From: Bacteroidota bacterium
GTDB taxonomy: Bacteria; Bacteroidota; Ignavibacteria; Ignavibacteriales; Ignavibacteriaceae
Assembly: GCA_021793635.1 (NCBI GenBank)
Contig: JAJYSI010000027.1
Coordinates: forward strand, 1-15,061
Length of the DNA stretch: 15,061 nt
Direction: 5' to 3'
The translations under genes were made by a program, and so were the position numbers. Below the pieces are notes generated by a model. It made no database searches. It saw only the letters and a list, made by a program, of their open reading frames with translations, and was not told where the DNA came from. Positions 1-6,825 of this stretch are shown here, piece by piece. Positions within the stretch are counted from its first letter, which is position 1. Every line of letters begins with the position of its first letter.

Positions 1-35
1 CTTTTTTTATATTATTTGGTGAATTATAAAAAGTT

Positions 36-66
36 TTTGTAATTACAGGTAAAAAGCGTCATTTTG
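36..66 (+). promoter_or_regulatory. Possible Bacteroidetes-type promoter for pyrH
   Basis: TTTG at 36-39 is followed after 19 bases by TCATTTTG at 59-66, one mismatch from the Bacteroidetes -7 element TAnnTTTG. The spacing is the same as in the two perfect matches at 4943-4973 and 8099-8129. The start codon of pyrH lies 35 bases downstream. The -7 end also sits in a small palindrome, TTTTGTGCAAAA at 62-73. The T-run at 2-8 could be the tail of an upstream gene's terminator, but its stem is outside the window. This call is a pattern match only. Confidence 0.35.
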
Positions 67-100
67 TGCAAAAATTAATTTTAAAAATCGGATAAGTAAG

Positions 101-814
101 TTGAAATATAAAAGAATCTTATTAAAATTAAGCGGCGAATCCTTGATGGGGAAAAAAGGTTTCGGCATAGACCATAACGTGCTGGATTTTTTTTCTACCG
201 AAATAAAAAAAGTCCATGACATCGGCGTTCAGCTTGGAATTGTAATCGGCGGTGGAAACATTTACCGCGGATTAAGTGCCGGTGACCAAGGAATAGATAG
301 AGTAACCGGCGACCAGATGGGAATGCTTGCAACGATGATTAACTCACTTGCCCTTCAAAATGCAATTGAACATAAAGGAATTTATTCAAGATTGATGAGC
401 GCAATCCACATGGAAGAAATTGCCGAGCCTTATATTAGACGGCGGGCAATACGTCATCTTGAAAAAGGAAGAGTTGTTATTTTCGGAGCCGGAACCGGTC
501 ATCCTTATTTTAGCACGGACACCGCTGCATCTTTAAGAGCCGTTGAGATTGAAGCTGATGCAATTATTAAAGGAACAAGAGTTGACGGAGTATTTGATTC
601 GGATCCGGAAAAAAACCCGGATGCTTTTAAATTTGAAAATATTTCATATCTTGATGTACTAAAGAAAAATCTCCGGGTGATGGATTTAACTGCCGTAAGT
701 TTGTGCAGAGAAAATAATCTGCCGATGGTTGTGTTCAATATGGATGTACCGGACAACTTGTTGAAACTTGTTTCCGGGGAAAACGTCGGAACAGTTATCA
801 AAGATAACGTTTAG
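101..814 (+). CDS. pyrH: UMP kinase (uridylate kinase)
   Basis: This cytoplasmic enzyme phosphorylates UMP to UDP with ATP in pyrimidine nucleotide synthesis. It belongs to the bacterial amino-acid-kinase-fold UMP kinases, not the eukaryotic UMP/CMP kinases. At 237 residues it has the usual family length. Visible motifs are the N-terminal KLSGE (residues 9-13), the glycine loop IGGGNIYRG (about 49-57), [15 protein letters not shown] (about 67-81), the nucleotide-site stretch [15 protein letters not shown] (about 129-143) and DGVFDSDP. The start is TTG at 101; it places the first beta strand ([11 protein letters not shown]) at the expected position and no in-frame ATG fits better. frr follows after 53 bases, the common bacterial order, often after rpsB-tsf, which would lie upstream of this window. 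The identification is secure. Confidence 0.97.
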   Translation: MKYKRILLKLSGESLMGKKGFGIDHNVLDFFSTEIKKVHDIGVQLGIVIGGGNIYRGLSAGDQGIDRVTGDQMGMLATMINSLALQNAIEHKGIYSRLMSAIHMEEIAEPYIRRRAIRHLEKGRVVIFGAGTGHPYFSTDTAASLRAVEIEADAIIKGTRVDGVFDSDPEKNPDAFKFENISYLDVLKKNLRVMDLTAVSLCRENNLPMVVFNMDVPDNLLKLVSGENVGTVIKDNV

Positions 815-831
815 AATTTTTATAAAAGAAT

Positions 832-861
832 CTCGTTAATAATTTATTAACAATAAGCGAG
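832..861 (+). promoter_or_regulatory. Palindrome overlapping the frr ribosome binding site
   Basis: A perfect inverted repeat, GTTAATAA / TTATTAAC with one central base, occupies 835-851 between pyrH and frr. It is flanked by CTCG (832-835) and CGAG (858-861). The CGAG overlaps the frr Shine-Dalgarno sequence GAGG (859-862), five bases before the ATG at 868. The RNA could fold so that CTCG pairs with the Shine-Dalgarno, or the DNA palindrome could be a protein-binding site. The symmetry is seen directly; any regulatory role is inferred. Confidence 0.4.
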
Positions 862-867
862 GAATTT

Positions 868-1422
868 ATGGAAGATACTTTAAAAGATGCAAGAGCTCGA
901 ATGGATAAATCACTGGAGGCTTTACGCGGCGAGCTTGCAAAAATTAGAACCGGCAAAGCTACAACTGCTCTGCTTGACGGAATAAAAGTGGACTATTACG
1001 GAAGCAGCCTGCCGATAAATCAGGTTGCAAACATTACCGTAATGGACGCACACACGCTTTCAATAACGCCGTGGGATAAATCAGTTTTATCCGCTGTTGA
1101 AAAGGCAATACTTGAAGCTAATATTGGTTTTAATCCGGTTAATGACGGCACCAATCTGAAAATCCCGGTTCCGCCTTTAAATGAAGAGAGAAGAAGAGAA
1201 CTTGTTAAGCTTGTAAAAAAATTTGGTGAAGATAATAAGATTGCCATCCGTAACATTAGAAGAGATGCAAACGAGCATTTGAAGAGAGAAGAAAAGAATA
1301 AAAAGATTTCGGAAGATCAATTGAAAGAAGCCGAAGACAGAATCCAAAAATTAACCGACGAACATATCCATAAGATAGATGATCTTCTAAAACATAAAGA
1401 AAAAGAAATAATGGAAGTGTAG
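868..1422 (+). CDS. frr: Ribosome recycling factor
   Basis: RRF works with EF-G in the cytoplasm to split the post-termination ribosome so that subunits, tRNA and mRNA are reused. The 184-residue length matches the family (about 185). Hallmarks in order are ARMDKSLEALRGELAKIRTGKA (helix 1 of the three-helix domain), LPINQVANITVMDAHTLSITPWD (the alpha/beta domain), the NDGTNLKIPVPPLNEERRRELVK segment, and IRNIRRDAN near residues 128-136, containing the conserved arginines. The C-terminal helix is rich in Lys and Glu. ATG at 868 is preceded by GAGG at 859-862. The gene follows pyrH closely and is closed by an intrinsic terminator, so pyrH-frr is probably one transcription unit. Confidence 0.97.
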   Translation: MEDTLKDARARMDKSLEALRGELAKIRTGKATTALLDGIKVDYYGSSLPINQVANITVMDAHTLSITPWDKSVLSAVEKAILEANIGFNPVNDGTNLKIPVPPLNEERRRELVKLVKKFGEDNKIAIRNIRRDANEHLKREEKNKKISEDQLKEAEDRIQKLTDEHIHKIDDLLKHKEKEIMEV

Positions 1423-1444
1423 CCGCAATTGATGATCTCGATTT

Positions 1445-1486
1445 TAAGCCCTATTCCCATGTCGGAATGGGGCTTTTTTATTTTTA
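1445..1486 (+). terminator. Intrinsic terminator after frr
   Basis: An 11-bp stem is formed by 1447-1457 (AGCCCTATTCC) and 1464-1474 (GGAATGGGGCT), with a single G-U pair and a six-base loop (1458-1463). A T-rich run follows directly (1474-1479, continuing after one A). It lies 25 bases after the frr stop codon. Confidence 0.93.
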
Positions 1487-1540
1487 TCAGATTGTAGTTT
1501 TTATTTAACTTTCATAAAAATTTTGATTAAATTTTAAAAG

Positions 1541-1567
1541 GACAAATCCGAAGTGGTTCGTTTTGTC
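1541..1567 (+). promoter_or_regulatory. Stem-loop in the leader of the L,D-transpeptidase-like gene
   Basis: GACAAA (1541-1546) pairs with TTTGTC (1562-1567), and CGAA (1549-1552) pairs with TTCG (1557-1560) around a GTGG loop, with a small internal bulge. No T-run follows, so it is not an intrinsic terminator. It ends 15 bases before the ATG at 1583. An A/G-rich stretch AAAAGGA (1536-1542) sits at its base and would be brought nearer the start codon if the hairpin folds. No good Shine-Dalgarno is seen directly before the ATG. Confidence 0.35.
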
Positions 1568-1582
1568 ATAAAATTATAATTG

Positions 1583-2275
1583 ATGAATAATAAGGATTCC
1601 AATACATCTGTACCGGAGGACTCACGCATTTCCTCCTATCTGAATAAAAGTTTGTTAAGAAACATCTTATTTTTCAGCGGCGGAATAATTTTATTTATTA
1701 CCGGTTGTATTGTTTACGGTATCATATTAAATATAAGAGAAATTCCTTTAAGCGAAGCAATGGCTGAAAAAGGATTTCCGAAATTAAAAAAGCCTTATAT
1801 AATTATTAATCGGCAATCATATGAACTGGATCTGTATGAAGACTCGGTTTTAATTAAATCCTACAGAGCTAACTTTGGGCGCAATGTTAATACGCCGAAA
1901 TCCAAAGCAGGGGATTTATCAACACCTGTAGGCAACTATAAAATTTGTGAGATTGATACGGTCAACAAATACTATAAATTTTTTAAATTGAATTATCCAA
2001 ATTTGACCGATGCTTCGGATGCCTTACGCAAAGGAATAATTACTCAGGCTCAATACGACAGCATAAAATATGATATCAATTTGGGTAGCTGCCCGCCGGA
2101 AGATACGCCTTTAGGCGGCGATATAGGTATTCAGGGAATCGGCAGACTGGATTTTATTTTCAGGTATCTTCCGTTTAATTATAACTGGACTGACGGCTCG
2201 GTAGCAATAAGCAACGAAGATATTGATGAGTTATATTCTGTAATTAAGAAAGGAACTTTAGTTGTTATTAAATAG
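1583..2275 (+). CDS. Membrane-anchored YkuD-like (L,D-transpeptidase fold) protein with substituted catalytic residues
   Basis: The protein has 230 residues from the ATG at 1583; a TTG directly before it, at 1580, is an alternative start. A single membrane segment spans about residues 29-51, putting the rest outside the inner membrane. The C-terminal part has the layout of the YkuD/L,D-transpeptidase fold: a strand KPYIIINRQSYELDLYEDS, a substrate-loop region AGDLSTPVGNYKI, then GDIGIQGIG and NWTDGSVAISNEDIDELY. In active members these last motifs read IHG and GCxxLSN, with catalytic His and Cys. Here the positions hold Gln184 (codon CAG at 2132-2134) and Ser206 (codon TCG at 2198-2200). Active members cross-link peptidoglycan through meso-diaminopimelate or attach lipoproteins to it; this copy may be inactive, a serine variant, or a peptidoglycan-binding protein. 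The downstream lipoprotein gene overlaps it by 14 bases. Confidence 0.8.
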   Translation: MNNKDSNTSVPEDSRISSYLNKSLLRNILFFSGGIILFITGCIVYGIILNIREIPLSEAMAEKGFPKLKKPYIIINRQSYELDLYEDSVLIKSYRANFGRNVNTPKSKAGDLSTPVGNYKICEIDTVNKYYKFFKLNYPNLTDASDALRKGIITQAQYDSIKYDINLGSCPPEDTPLGGDIGIQGIGRLDFIFRYLPFNYNWTDGSVAISNEDIDELYSVIKKGTLVVIK

Positions 2276-2885
2276 ATATTCAATATTTATAGCTTTGGTT
2301 TTCTCGTTGATTTTTGTTTCATGCTCTGGAAAAAAATCTAACCAAACTGATGATCAAACTGTAGATTGGGGTAATCCTCAGGTTGTTTTACAAAAGGCAA
2401 AAGAAGTTCTCGGTCCTAATGTCAGTTTTGCTTACAACGGCAGATTCGACATGGATACTGTTGTTGAAATTGCTGCTGGAGTTGAAACTCAATCTCCAAA
2501 AGAGTGGGGTATTAAATTTATTTTGCTAAAGATGGAAGGCGATCAATTGAAAATTGCATTTCAAACCAAGCTTCTCAACGGTTCATTTAAACAATGTCTT
2601 GTCCAAAAAATTAAATTCCCGTTTTTCGATCATGAATTAATTTATTACAATTCTCAAGATTATTTTTTGGGAAGCGGCGGCGGAGAAGTTTATTCATATC
2701 TGGTTAACTTTAATCAAAAAGAAACTTATTATGCGCATCTGGTTACGGAGCAGGGTAAACCTATATCACTTTTTTTATCGGATAATATAGATATCCCGCA
2801 AGTTAAAGGTTTCTTTACCAGCGTTTTTAAGCGGGATTATCCGTCGCTCAAGGTAGTTTCTAAGGATGTGGTTTTGAAATACTAA
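2262..2885 (+). CDS. Predicted lipoprotein of unknown function
   Basis: A 207-residue protein with a clear lipoprotein signal: positively charged N-terminus, hydrophobic core and lipobox FVSC, with lipidated Cys21 followed by SGKKSNQ. I do not recognise the mature domain. It has alternating hydrophobic strands (for example VVEIAAGVETQ, WGIKFILLKMEG, LKIAFQTKLLNG, HELIYYNSQDYFLGSGGGEVYSYLVNF), suggesting a compact beta-rich domain. The start is TTG at 2262, inside the end of the preceding gene. AGGA at 2251-2254 lies seven bases before it, and an earlier start would lose the signal peptide. The 14-base overlap suggests translational coupling with the YkuD-like gene and a shared envelope role. 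Confidence 0.8.
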   Translation: MLLNRYSIFIALVFSLIFVSCSGKKSNQTDDQTVDWGNPQVVLQKAKEVLGPNVSFAYNGRFDMDTVVEIAAGVETQSPKEWGIKFILLKMEGDQLKIAFQTKLLNGSFKQCLVQKIKFPFFDHELIYYNSQDYFLGSGGGEVYSYLVNFNQKETYYAHLVTEQGKPISLFLSDNIDIPQVKGFFTSVFKRDYPSLKVVSKDVVLKY

Positions 2886-2933
2886 CTCAGAATTTGATCT
2901 TAAAAAGATTAGTTAAAAACAATTAAAGAATTC

Positions 2934-4925
2934 GTGAAGCAGAAAATACTATTTTTATTTTTTATTGTTAGCTTAGAACTTTTTGCCCAGACTGGTGTAA
3001 GATACGAACTCAATTCTATTAATTTTATTGGTAATCGTTATTACTCATCTTCGACTTTGGCAGATTTAATTTATTCCCGTCCGACTCCATGGTGGTTCTG
3101 GAAATTCTTGCATTCATTTTCAAGTTTAGGCAAGGAGCCGGTATACTTTGATTCAACAAATATCCCTATTGATTTGACTGCTTTAAAAGAATATTATAAT
3201 TCAAACGGCTTCTTTGATGCAAAGTTCGGATACAAATATGAAATTGACACTACTGATAAAAGAGTCAATCTTTACTATTTAGTTGATGAAAACCGACCAT
3301 CCTATTTCGGAAAGTTAGATATTTATGGTATAGATAGGATTCCAAAATATCTTTACAATAATATTTATAAAGATATCGCACTCGATACTAACCAAAGATT
3401 TTCTCAGGAAGTCGTTCAAAGCAATACGGCAAAATTTATTAACTACATGAGCAACAACGGCTATCTCTATATAAAACTGGATAGCACGGTAGTTATGAAA
3501 GATACGATTACTTATAAAGCAAACGTAAATATCTATTTCTCGCTCGGCAACCTTTACCGGATTGATTCAGTGCTTGTTACAAAAACGGGTGCCGGCGCCG
3601 AATTTGTAGAAGACGGTTTGCTGCGGGATATTTCGGGAATTAAAAAAGGACAGTTATACAGCCAGGATGCATTATATCAAAGCCAATTAAGATTGTATCA
3701 GACTGGACTTTTTAACTCGGTGATGCTCAGGCCTAAGGAAAGCGATACAACCGACAGCAAGGTTCCTATTGAGATGAGTGCAAGCATCGGTTTATTGAAT
3801 GAAATGGATCCGGAAGTAATCCTAAATAACCAGCAGAATGCTTTTAATGCCGGTCTCGGAGTCTCTTATGTTAGGAAAAACTTTTTTGGCGATGCCAGAA
3901 AATTAACTATTAGTTCCTCTTTCGGTGTTCAGAATATTTTTCAAGTAGATTTCGGAAATCTTATCAGAGGTTTTTCAATCTATGACACAACACTAAACGG
4001 TTATGTCGATTCAAGAATAGTTCTTGATCAGCCTTATGTTTTTGAAAAGCCGATCTTTGCCACATGGGAAACTTATGCGACAATAAATAAACAGCCATAT
4101 TATTATAACACTCTACTTGGTACCAAATTTACATTTGATTTTGAAATGCCTGTCTACACGTTCTTAAATCATTTAAGTGCTTCTTATACGGTTGAGCAAT
4201 CTAAAGAAGATTATCGAACTTTACCCGACAGCCTTGCAATTAAATTGGTTTCGGATATTGCCGCCGATGCCGCATCTACAACTGCCGATAATATTCTTTT
4301 CCCGACACGAGGTTATAACTTAACATTTCATATTGAAGAAGGTAATTCATTCCCTCAAAAGAATTCCAGCAGTGCGGGCTTTTATAAGTTCCAGTTAGGA
4401 GGTTCATATTATCTTACTCTTGATAAACATCAGAATTCAATAGCGGCATTCAAATTAAAGGTTGGAAACATTCAGGTGTATTACGGTAGTTTTGCAGGCG
4501 TTCCAATAAACAGAACTTTTTTTGCGGGAGGAAGTACCTCGATAAGAGGATGGGAGAGCAACCAGCTTGTCCCTCCAGCAAGCCCGCGGCTTAGAACTAT
4601 TCCCGGCATAACAAATTTAAATATAGAAGGCGGAAGTTTTCTTATAGAAGGCTCAATGGAATTCCGCCGCAGATTTTGGGAAAATGTAGGCTATGCTCTT
4701 TTTACAGATTTTGGTAACACCTGGCTGGGTTATAATAGTTTTAGCTGGAACAGCGTAGCAGTTGCAGTCGGATTCGGACTAAGGTATTATACTCCGGTGG
4801 CACCTTTCAGAGTAGACTTCGGATTTAAATTTTACGATCCGAACAGCCATGAATTTTTATGGGAAAAGAAGGAGCATGTTTTACAGCATGTTGTTATTAA
4901 TTTTGGTCTCGGCGAAGCTTTCTAA
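2934..4925 (+). CDS. Omp85-superfamily outer membrane protein (BamA/TamA type)
   Basis: This 663-residue protein is predicted to sit in the outer membrane as a 16-strand barrel with periplasmic POTRA domains. Omp85 proteins insert other barrels or secrete and assemble surface proteins. A signal peptide covers residues 1-18 (hydrophobic core, cut after ...LFA). POTRA-like segments start near INFIGNRYYSSSTL, GKLDIYGIDRIPKYL and IDSVLVTKTG, the last ending LRLYQTGLFNSVML. From about residue 290 the chain is barrel-like. It contains the family's lid-loop motif as FFAGGSTSIRGWE, with RGW at 538-540, and ends with a C-terminal Phe after alternating hydrophobics. About three POTRAs and this length fit TamA-like members better than a five-POTRA BamA. 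No bamA neighbours such as uppS or ompH are visible, so this is probably an additional Omp85. The start is GTG at 2934; no strong Shine-Dalgarno is seen. Confidence 0.88.
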   Translation: MKQKILFLFFIVSLELFAQTGVRYELNSINFIGNRYYSSSTLADLIYSRPTPWWFWKFLHSFSSLGKEPVYFDSTNIPIDLTALKEYYNSNGFFDAKFGYKYEIDTTDKRVNLYYLVDENRPSYFGKLDIYGIDRIPKYLYNNIYKDIALDTNQRFSQEVVQSNTAKFINYMSNNGYLYIKLDSTVVMKDTITYKANVNIYFSLGNLYRIDSVLVTKTGAGAEFVEDGLLRDISGIKKGQLYSQDALYQSQLRLYQTGLFNSVMLRPKESDTTDSKVPIEMSASIGLLNEMDPEVILNNQQNAFNAGLGVSYVRKNFFGDARKLTISSSFGVQNIFQVDFGNLIRGFSIYDTTLNGYVDSRIVLDQPYVFEKPIFATWETYATINKQPYYYNTLLGTKFTFDFEMPVYTFLNHLSASYTVEQSKEDYRTLPDSLAIKLVSDIAADAASTTADNILFPTRGYNLTFHIEEGNSFPQKNSSSAGFYKFQLGGSYYLTLDKHQNSIAAFKLKVGNIQVYYGSFAGVPINRTFFAGGSTSIRGWESNQLVPPASPRLRTIPGITNLNIEGGSFLIEGSMEFRRRFWENVGYALFTDFGNTWLGYNSFSWNSVAVAVGFGLRYYTPVAPFRVDFGFKFYDPNSHEFLWEKKEHVLQHVVINFGLGEAF

Positions 4926-4942
4926 ATTTTAGTCATCCTTAC

Positions 4943-4973
4943 TTTGTTACAAAGAATGAAATCGTTATTTTTG
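4943..4973 (+). promoter_or_regulatory. Bacteroidetes-type promoter upstream of yicC
   Basis: TTTG at 4943-4946, exactly 19 bases of spacer, then TATTTTTG at 4966-4973. This is a perfect match to the -33/-7 consensus TTTG-N19-TAnnTTTG described for Bacteroides primary sigma factor. It lies in the only gap between the Omp85 gene and yicC, 22 bases before the yicC ATG, leaving a short leader. The -33 box is inside a small hairpin sequence (CTTTG at 4942-4946 with CAAAG at 4950-4954). It probably drives the yicC-gmk-rpoZ run. Confidence 0.7.
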
Positions 4974-4995
4974 TAGTCTTTAATTAAGGCAGTTT

Positions 4996-5871
4996 ATGAT
5001 TTATAGTATGACTGGTTACGGCAAAGGTTCTGCCGAAAACGGTAAGATCAAAGTTGATGTAGAAGTAAAGAGCGTTAACAGCAGGTATCTGGATATTGTC
5101 CTTAAGCTGCCATCCTCTTTAATGAGCAAAGAACTTGACCTGCGTGAAGTAATAAAGAATAAAATAAACCGCGGCAAGCTTTCGGTGGTTGTTCAGATAA
5201 AGAGTAACGGTTCCGGCGATGCTGTTTTTACCGTGAATAAAGAAAAGCTTAAGAATTATATTTCATTGATAAAAACATTAAAGAAATCTGCAAAGATAAC
5301 CGAGAAAATTAAGCTTGAACATCTTCTTGCAAATAAGGAAATTTTTGAAACTTCGGAAGCGGAATTATCCGAAGAAGAATTTGAGACAATTAAAAATACA
5401 TTAGATGCAGCCTTAACCGAACTTCAAAAGATGAAATTGAATGAGGGCAAAGAATTATCGAAAGATCTTAAAAAGCGTATCACGGTTATTGAAACTAAAC
5501 TTGACGAAATTGAAAGAGAATCTTCTTTAAATGTTCAAGAATATTTTGGAAAGCTGAAAGAAAAGGTTAAGCTGCTGGTTGAAGAATCCAAGTTAGACAG
5601 CAACAGACTTGAAATGGAATTAGCAATAATAGCAGACAAAGCAGATATTACCGAAGAGTGCGTTCGGCTTAGAAGTCACTTGAAATTCTTTATCGAAAGT
5701 TTGGAAAAGGATTCGGAGCCGGGTCGTAAAATGAATTTTCTTTGCCAGGAGATGAACCGGGAAACAAATACTATTTCATCCAAAACTATTTCAACTTTAA
5801 TAACACACAACACGGTTTTCATTAAAGAAGAAATAGAAAAGATCCGTGAGCAGATTCAGAATATTGAATAA
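4996..5871 (+). CDS. yicC: YicC/YloC-family endoribonuclease
   Basis: A 291-residue member of the YicC family, whose E. coli member is an endoribonuclease linked to small-RNA turnover. The N-terminal YicC domain begins with the hallmark MTGYGKG and continues with VEVKSVNSRYLDI and INRGKLSVVVQI. The middle and C-terminal part is a charged helical region, and the DUF1732 C-terminus has the conserved CVRLRSHLKFF and FLCQEMNRETNTISSKT motifs. Length matches the family. ATG at 4996 directly precedes the family motif, which fixes the start. The gene heads a run yicC-gmk-rpoZ-coaBC that is common across Bacteroidota and relatives, and a consensus-type promoter lies just upstream. The exact RNA substrates here are unknown. 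Confidence 0.93.
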   Translation: MIYSMTGYGKGSAENGKIKVDVEVKSVNSRYLDIVLKLPSSLMSKELDLREVIKNKINRGKLSVVVQIKSNGSGDAVFTVNKEKLKNYISLIKTLKKSAKITEKIKLEHLLANKEIFETSEAELSEEEFETIKNTLDAALTELQKMKLNEGKELSKDLKKRITVIETKLDEIERESSLNVQEYFGKLKEKVKLLVEESKLDSNRLEMELAIIADKADITEECVRLRSHLKFFIESLEKDSEPGRKMNFLCQEMNRETNTISSKTISTLITHNTVFIKEEIEKIREQIQNIE

Positions 5872-5888
5872 AAAAATCGGTTTGGCGT

Positions 5889-6464
5889 TTGGCAAATAAA
5901 AAAGGTGCAATCATTGCCGTCTCCGCTCCAAGCGGAACCGGCAAGACGACAATTCTAAAAAAGATTTTGAAGGATTTTCCCGAACTGATTTTTTCTGTTT
6001 CTGCTACAACAAGAAAAAAGAGAGAGAACGAAAAAGAAGGCGTCGATTATTTCTTCATCACAGAAGAAGAGTTTAAGAAGAAAATCACCGGTAATGAATT
6101 TGTAGAATGGGAAAAATTTTATGATTATTATTACGGCACTTATAAAAGTTTTATTGAAGATACCATAAATAATGGAAAATCGGTTATTGCCGAGATTGAT
6201 GTTAAAGGCGCTCTTTCATTAAAGAAAATTTACCCGGAAGCGGTTTTAATATTTATTTATCCGCCAAGTTTTGATGAACTTGAAAAAAGATTAAAGAAAA
6301 GAAATACCGAGAATGATGCTGACTTTAAGAAGCGAATAGAGCGTGCCCAAATGGAATTGAGACTTAAAGAAAAATTTGATTATTTTGTAGAGAATAAAAT
6401 TCTTGAAAATGCAGTTTCTGAAACAAAGAGTTTAATAAAAAAAATAATTCATGGAGGAAAATAA
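5889..6464 (+). CDS. gmk: Guanylate kinase
   Basis: This enzyme phosphorylates GMP to GDP with ATP in purine nucleotide metabolism and recycling. The 191-residue protein has the P-loop APSGTGKT (residues 13-20), the GMP-binding block SATTRKKRENEKEGVDYFF (about 38-56), EWEKFYDYYYGTY (about 73-85), EIDVKGA (102-108) and the lid/arginine region KKRN...FKKRIERAQMEL (about 136-157). The start is TTG at 5889, 17 bases after the yicC stop. It gives the standard short N-terminus before the P-loop, and no in-frame ATG is available nearby. The Shine-Dalgarno is poor, so coupling to yicC translation is plausible. Confidence 0.96.
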   Translation: MANKKGAIIAVSAPSGTGKTTILKKILKDFPELIFSVSATTRKKRENEKEGVDYFFITEEEFKKKITGNEFVEWEKFYDYYYGTYKSFIEDTINNGKSVIAEIDVKGALSLKKIYPEAVLIFIYPPSFDELEKRLKKRNTENDADFKKRIERAQMELRLKEKFDYFVENKILENAVSETKSLIKKIIHGGK

Positions 6465-6467
6465 TTA

Positions 6468-6767
6468 ATGGGAATTCAACCAGTAGATTTGCGTGTAATT
6501 GACCAGCGTGCGGCTAATGTTTACGAAGGCATTATTGTTGCATCGAAAAAGGCTAGGAAGATTAATGACGATAACAAAATCGAATTTAATGCATTGATAA
6601 GCACTATACCGGTTGTCGGCACCGAAGAGGAAAACGAGGATATCGAGAATCCTGCTCAGCTAAAGATTGCTCAGGAATTTGAAAAAAGAGATAAGCCTCA
6701 TCTTCAAGCTTTGAAGGAATTACTCGACGGGAAAGTAGAATATCGTTACAGAGAAGTTCAGAATTAA
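6468..6767 (+). CDS. rpoZ: RNA polymerase omega subunit
   Basis: This 99-residue protein matches the Rpb6/omega family form found in Bacteroidota and Chlorobiota. The N-terminal segment RAANVYEGIIVASKKARKIN is the conserved omega helix region that clamps the beta-prime C-terminus. The remainder is acidic and includes RDKPHLQALKELLDGKVEYR. The start is ATG at 6468 with a strong Shine-Dalgarno GGAGG at 6453-6457, ten bases upstream and inside the end of gmk; only three bases separate the genes. The position between gmk and coaBC is the classic location of rpoZ, which raises confidence in a short and divergent family. Confidence 0.88.
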   Translation: MGIQPVDLRVIDQRAANVYEGIIVASKKARKINDDNKIEFNALISTIPVVGTEEENEDIENPAQLKIAQEFEKRDKPHLQALKELLDGKVEYRYREVQN

Positions 6768-6825
6768 AATTTAGTTCACTTTTAAAAACAATATTAAAAT
6801 ATTTTCGAATGATTCGAGTTTAGAA

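Noticed and set aside
505..801. Minus-strand open frame inside pyrH (98 codons)
   Set aside because: It lies wholly antisense to a well-supported gene and has no recognisable protein features.
1575..1580. TATAAT, a perfect sigma-70 -10 box before the YkuD-like gene
   Set aside because: Transcription would begin after the ATG at 1583, and no -35 element is seen 17 bases upstream.
2897..2909. ATCTT/AAGAT hairpin between the lipoprotein and Omp85 genes as a terminator
   Set aside because: A five-base A/T-rich stem with no following T-run is too weak.
4942..4954. CTTTG/CAAAG hairpin after the Omp85 gene as a terminator
   Set aside because: Only five A/T-rich base pairs and no T-run directly after it; the TTTG is better explained as the -33 promoter box.
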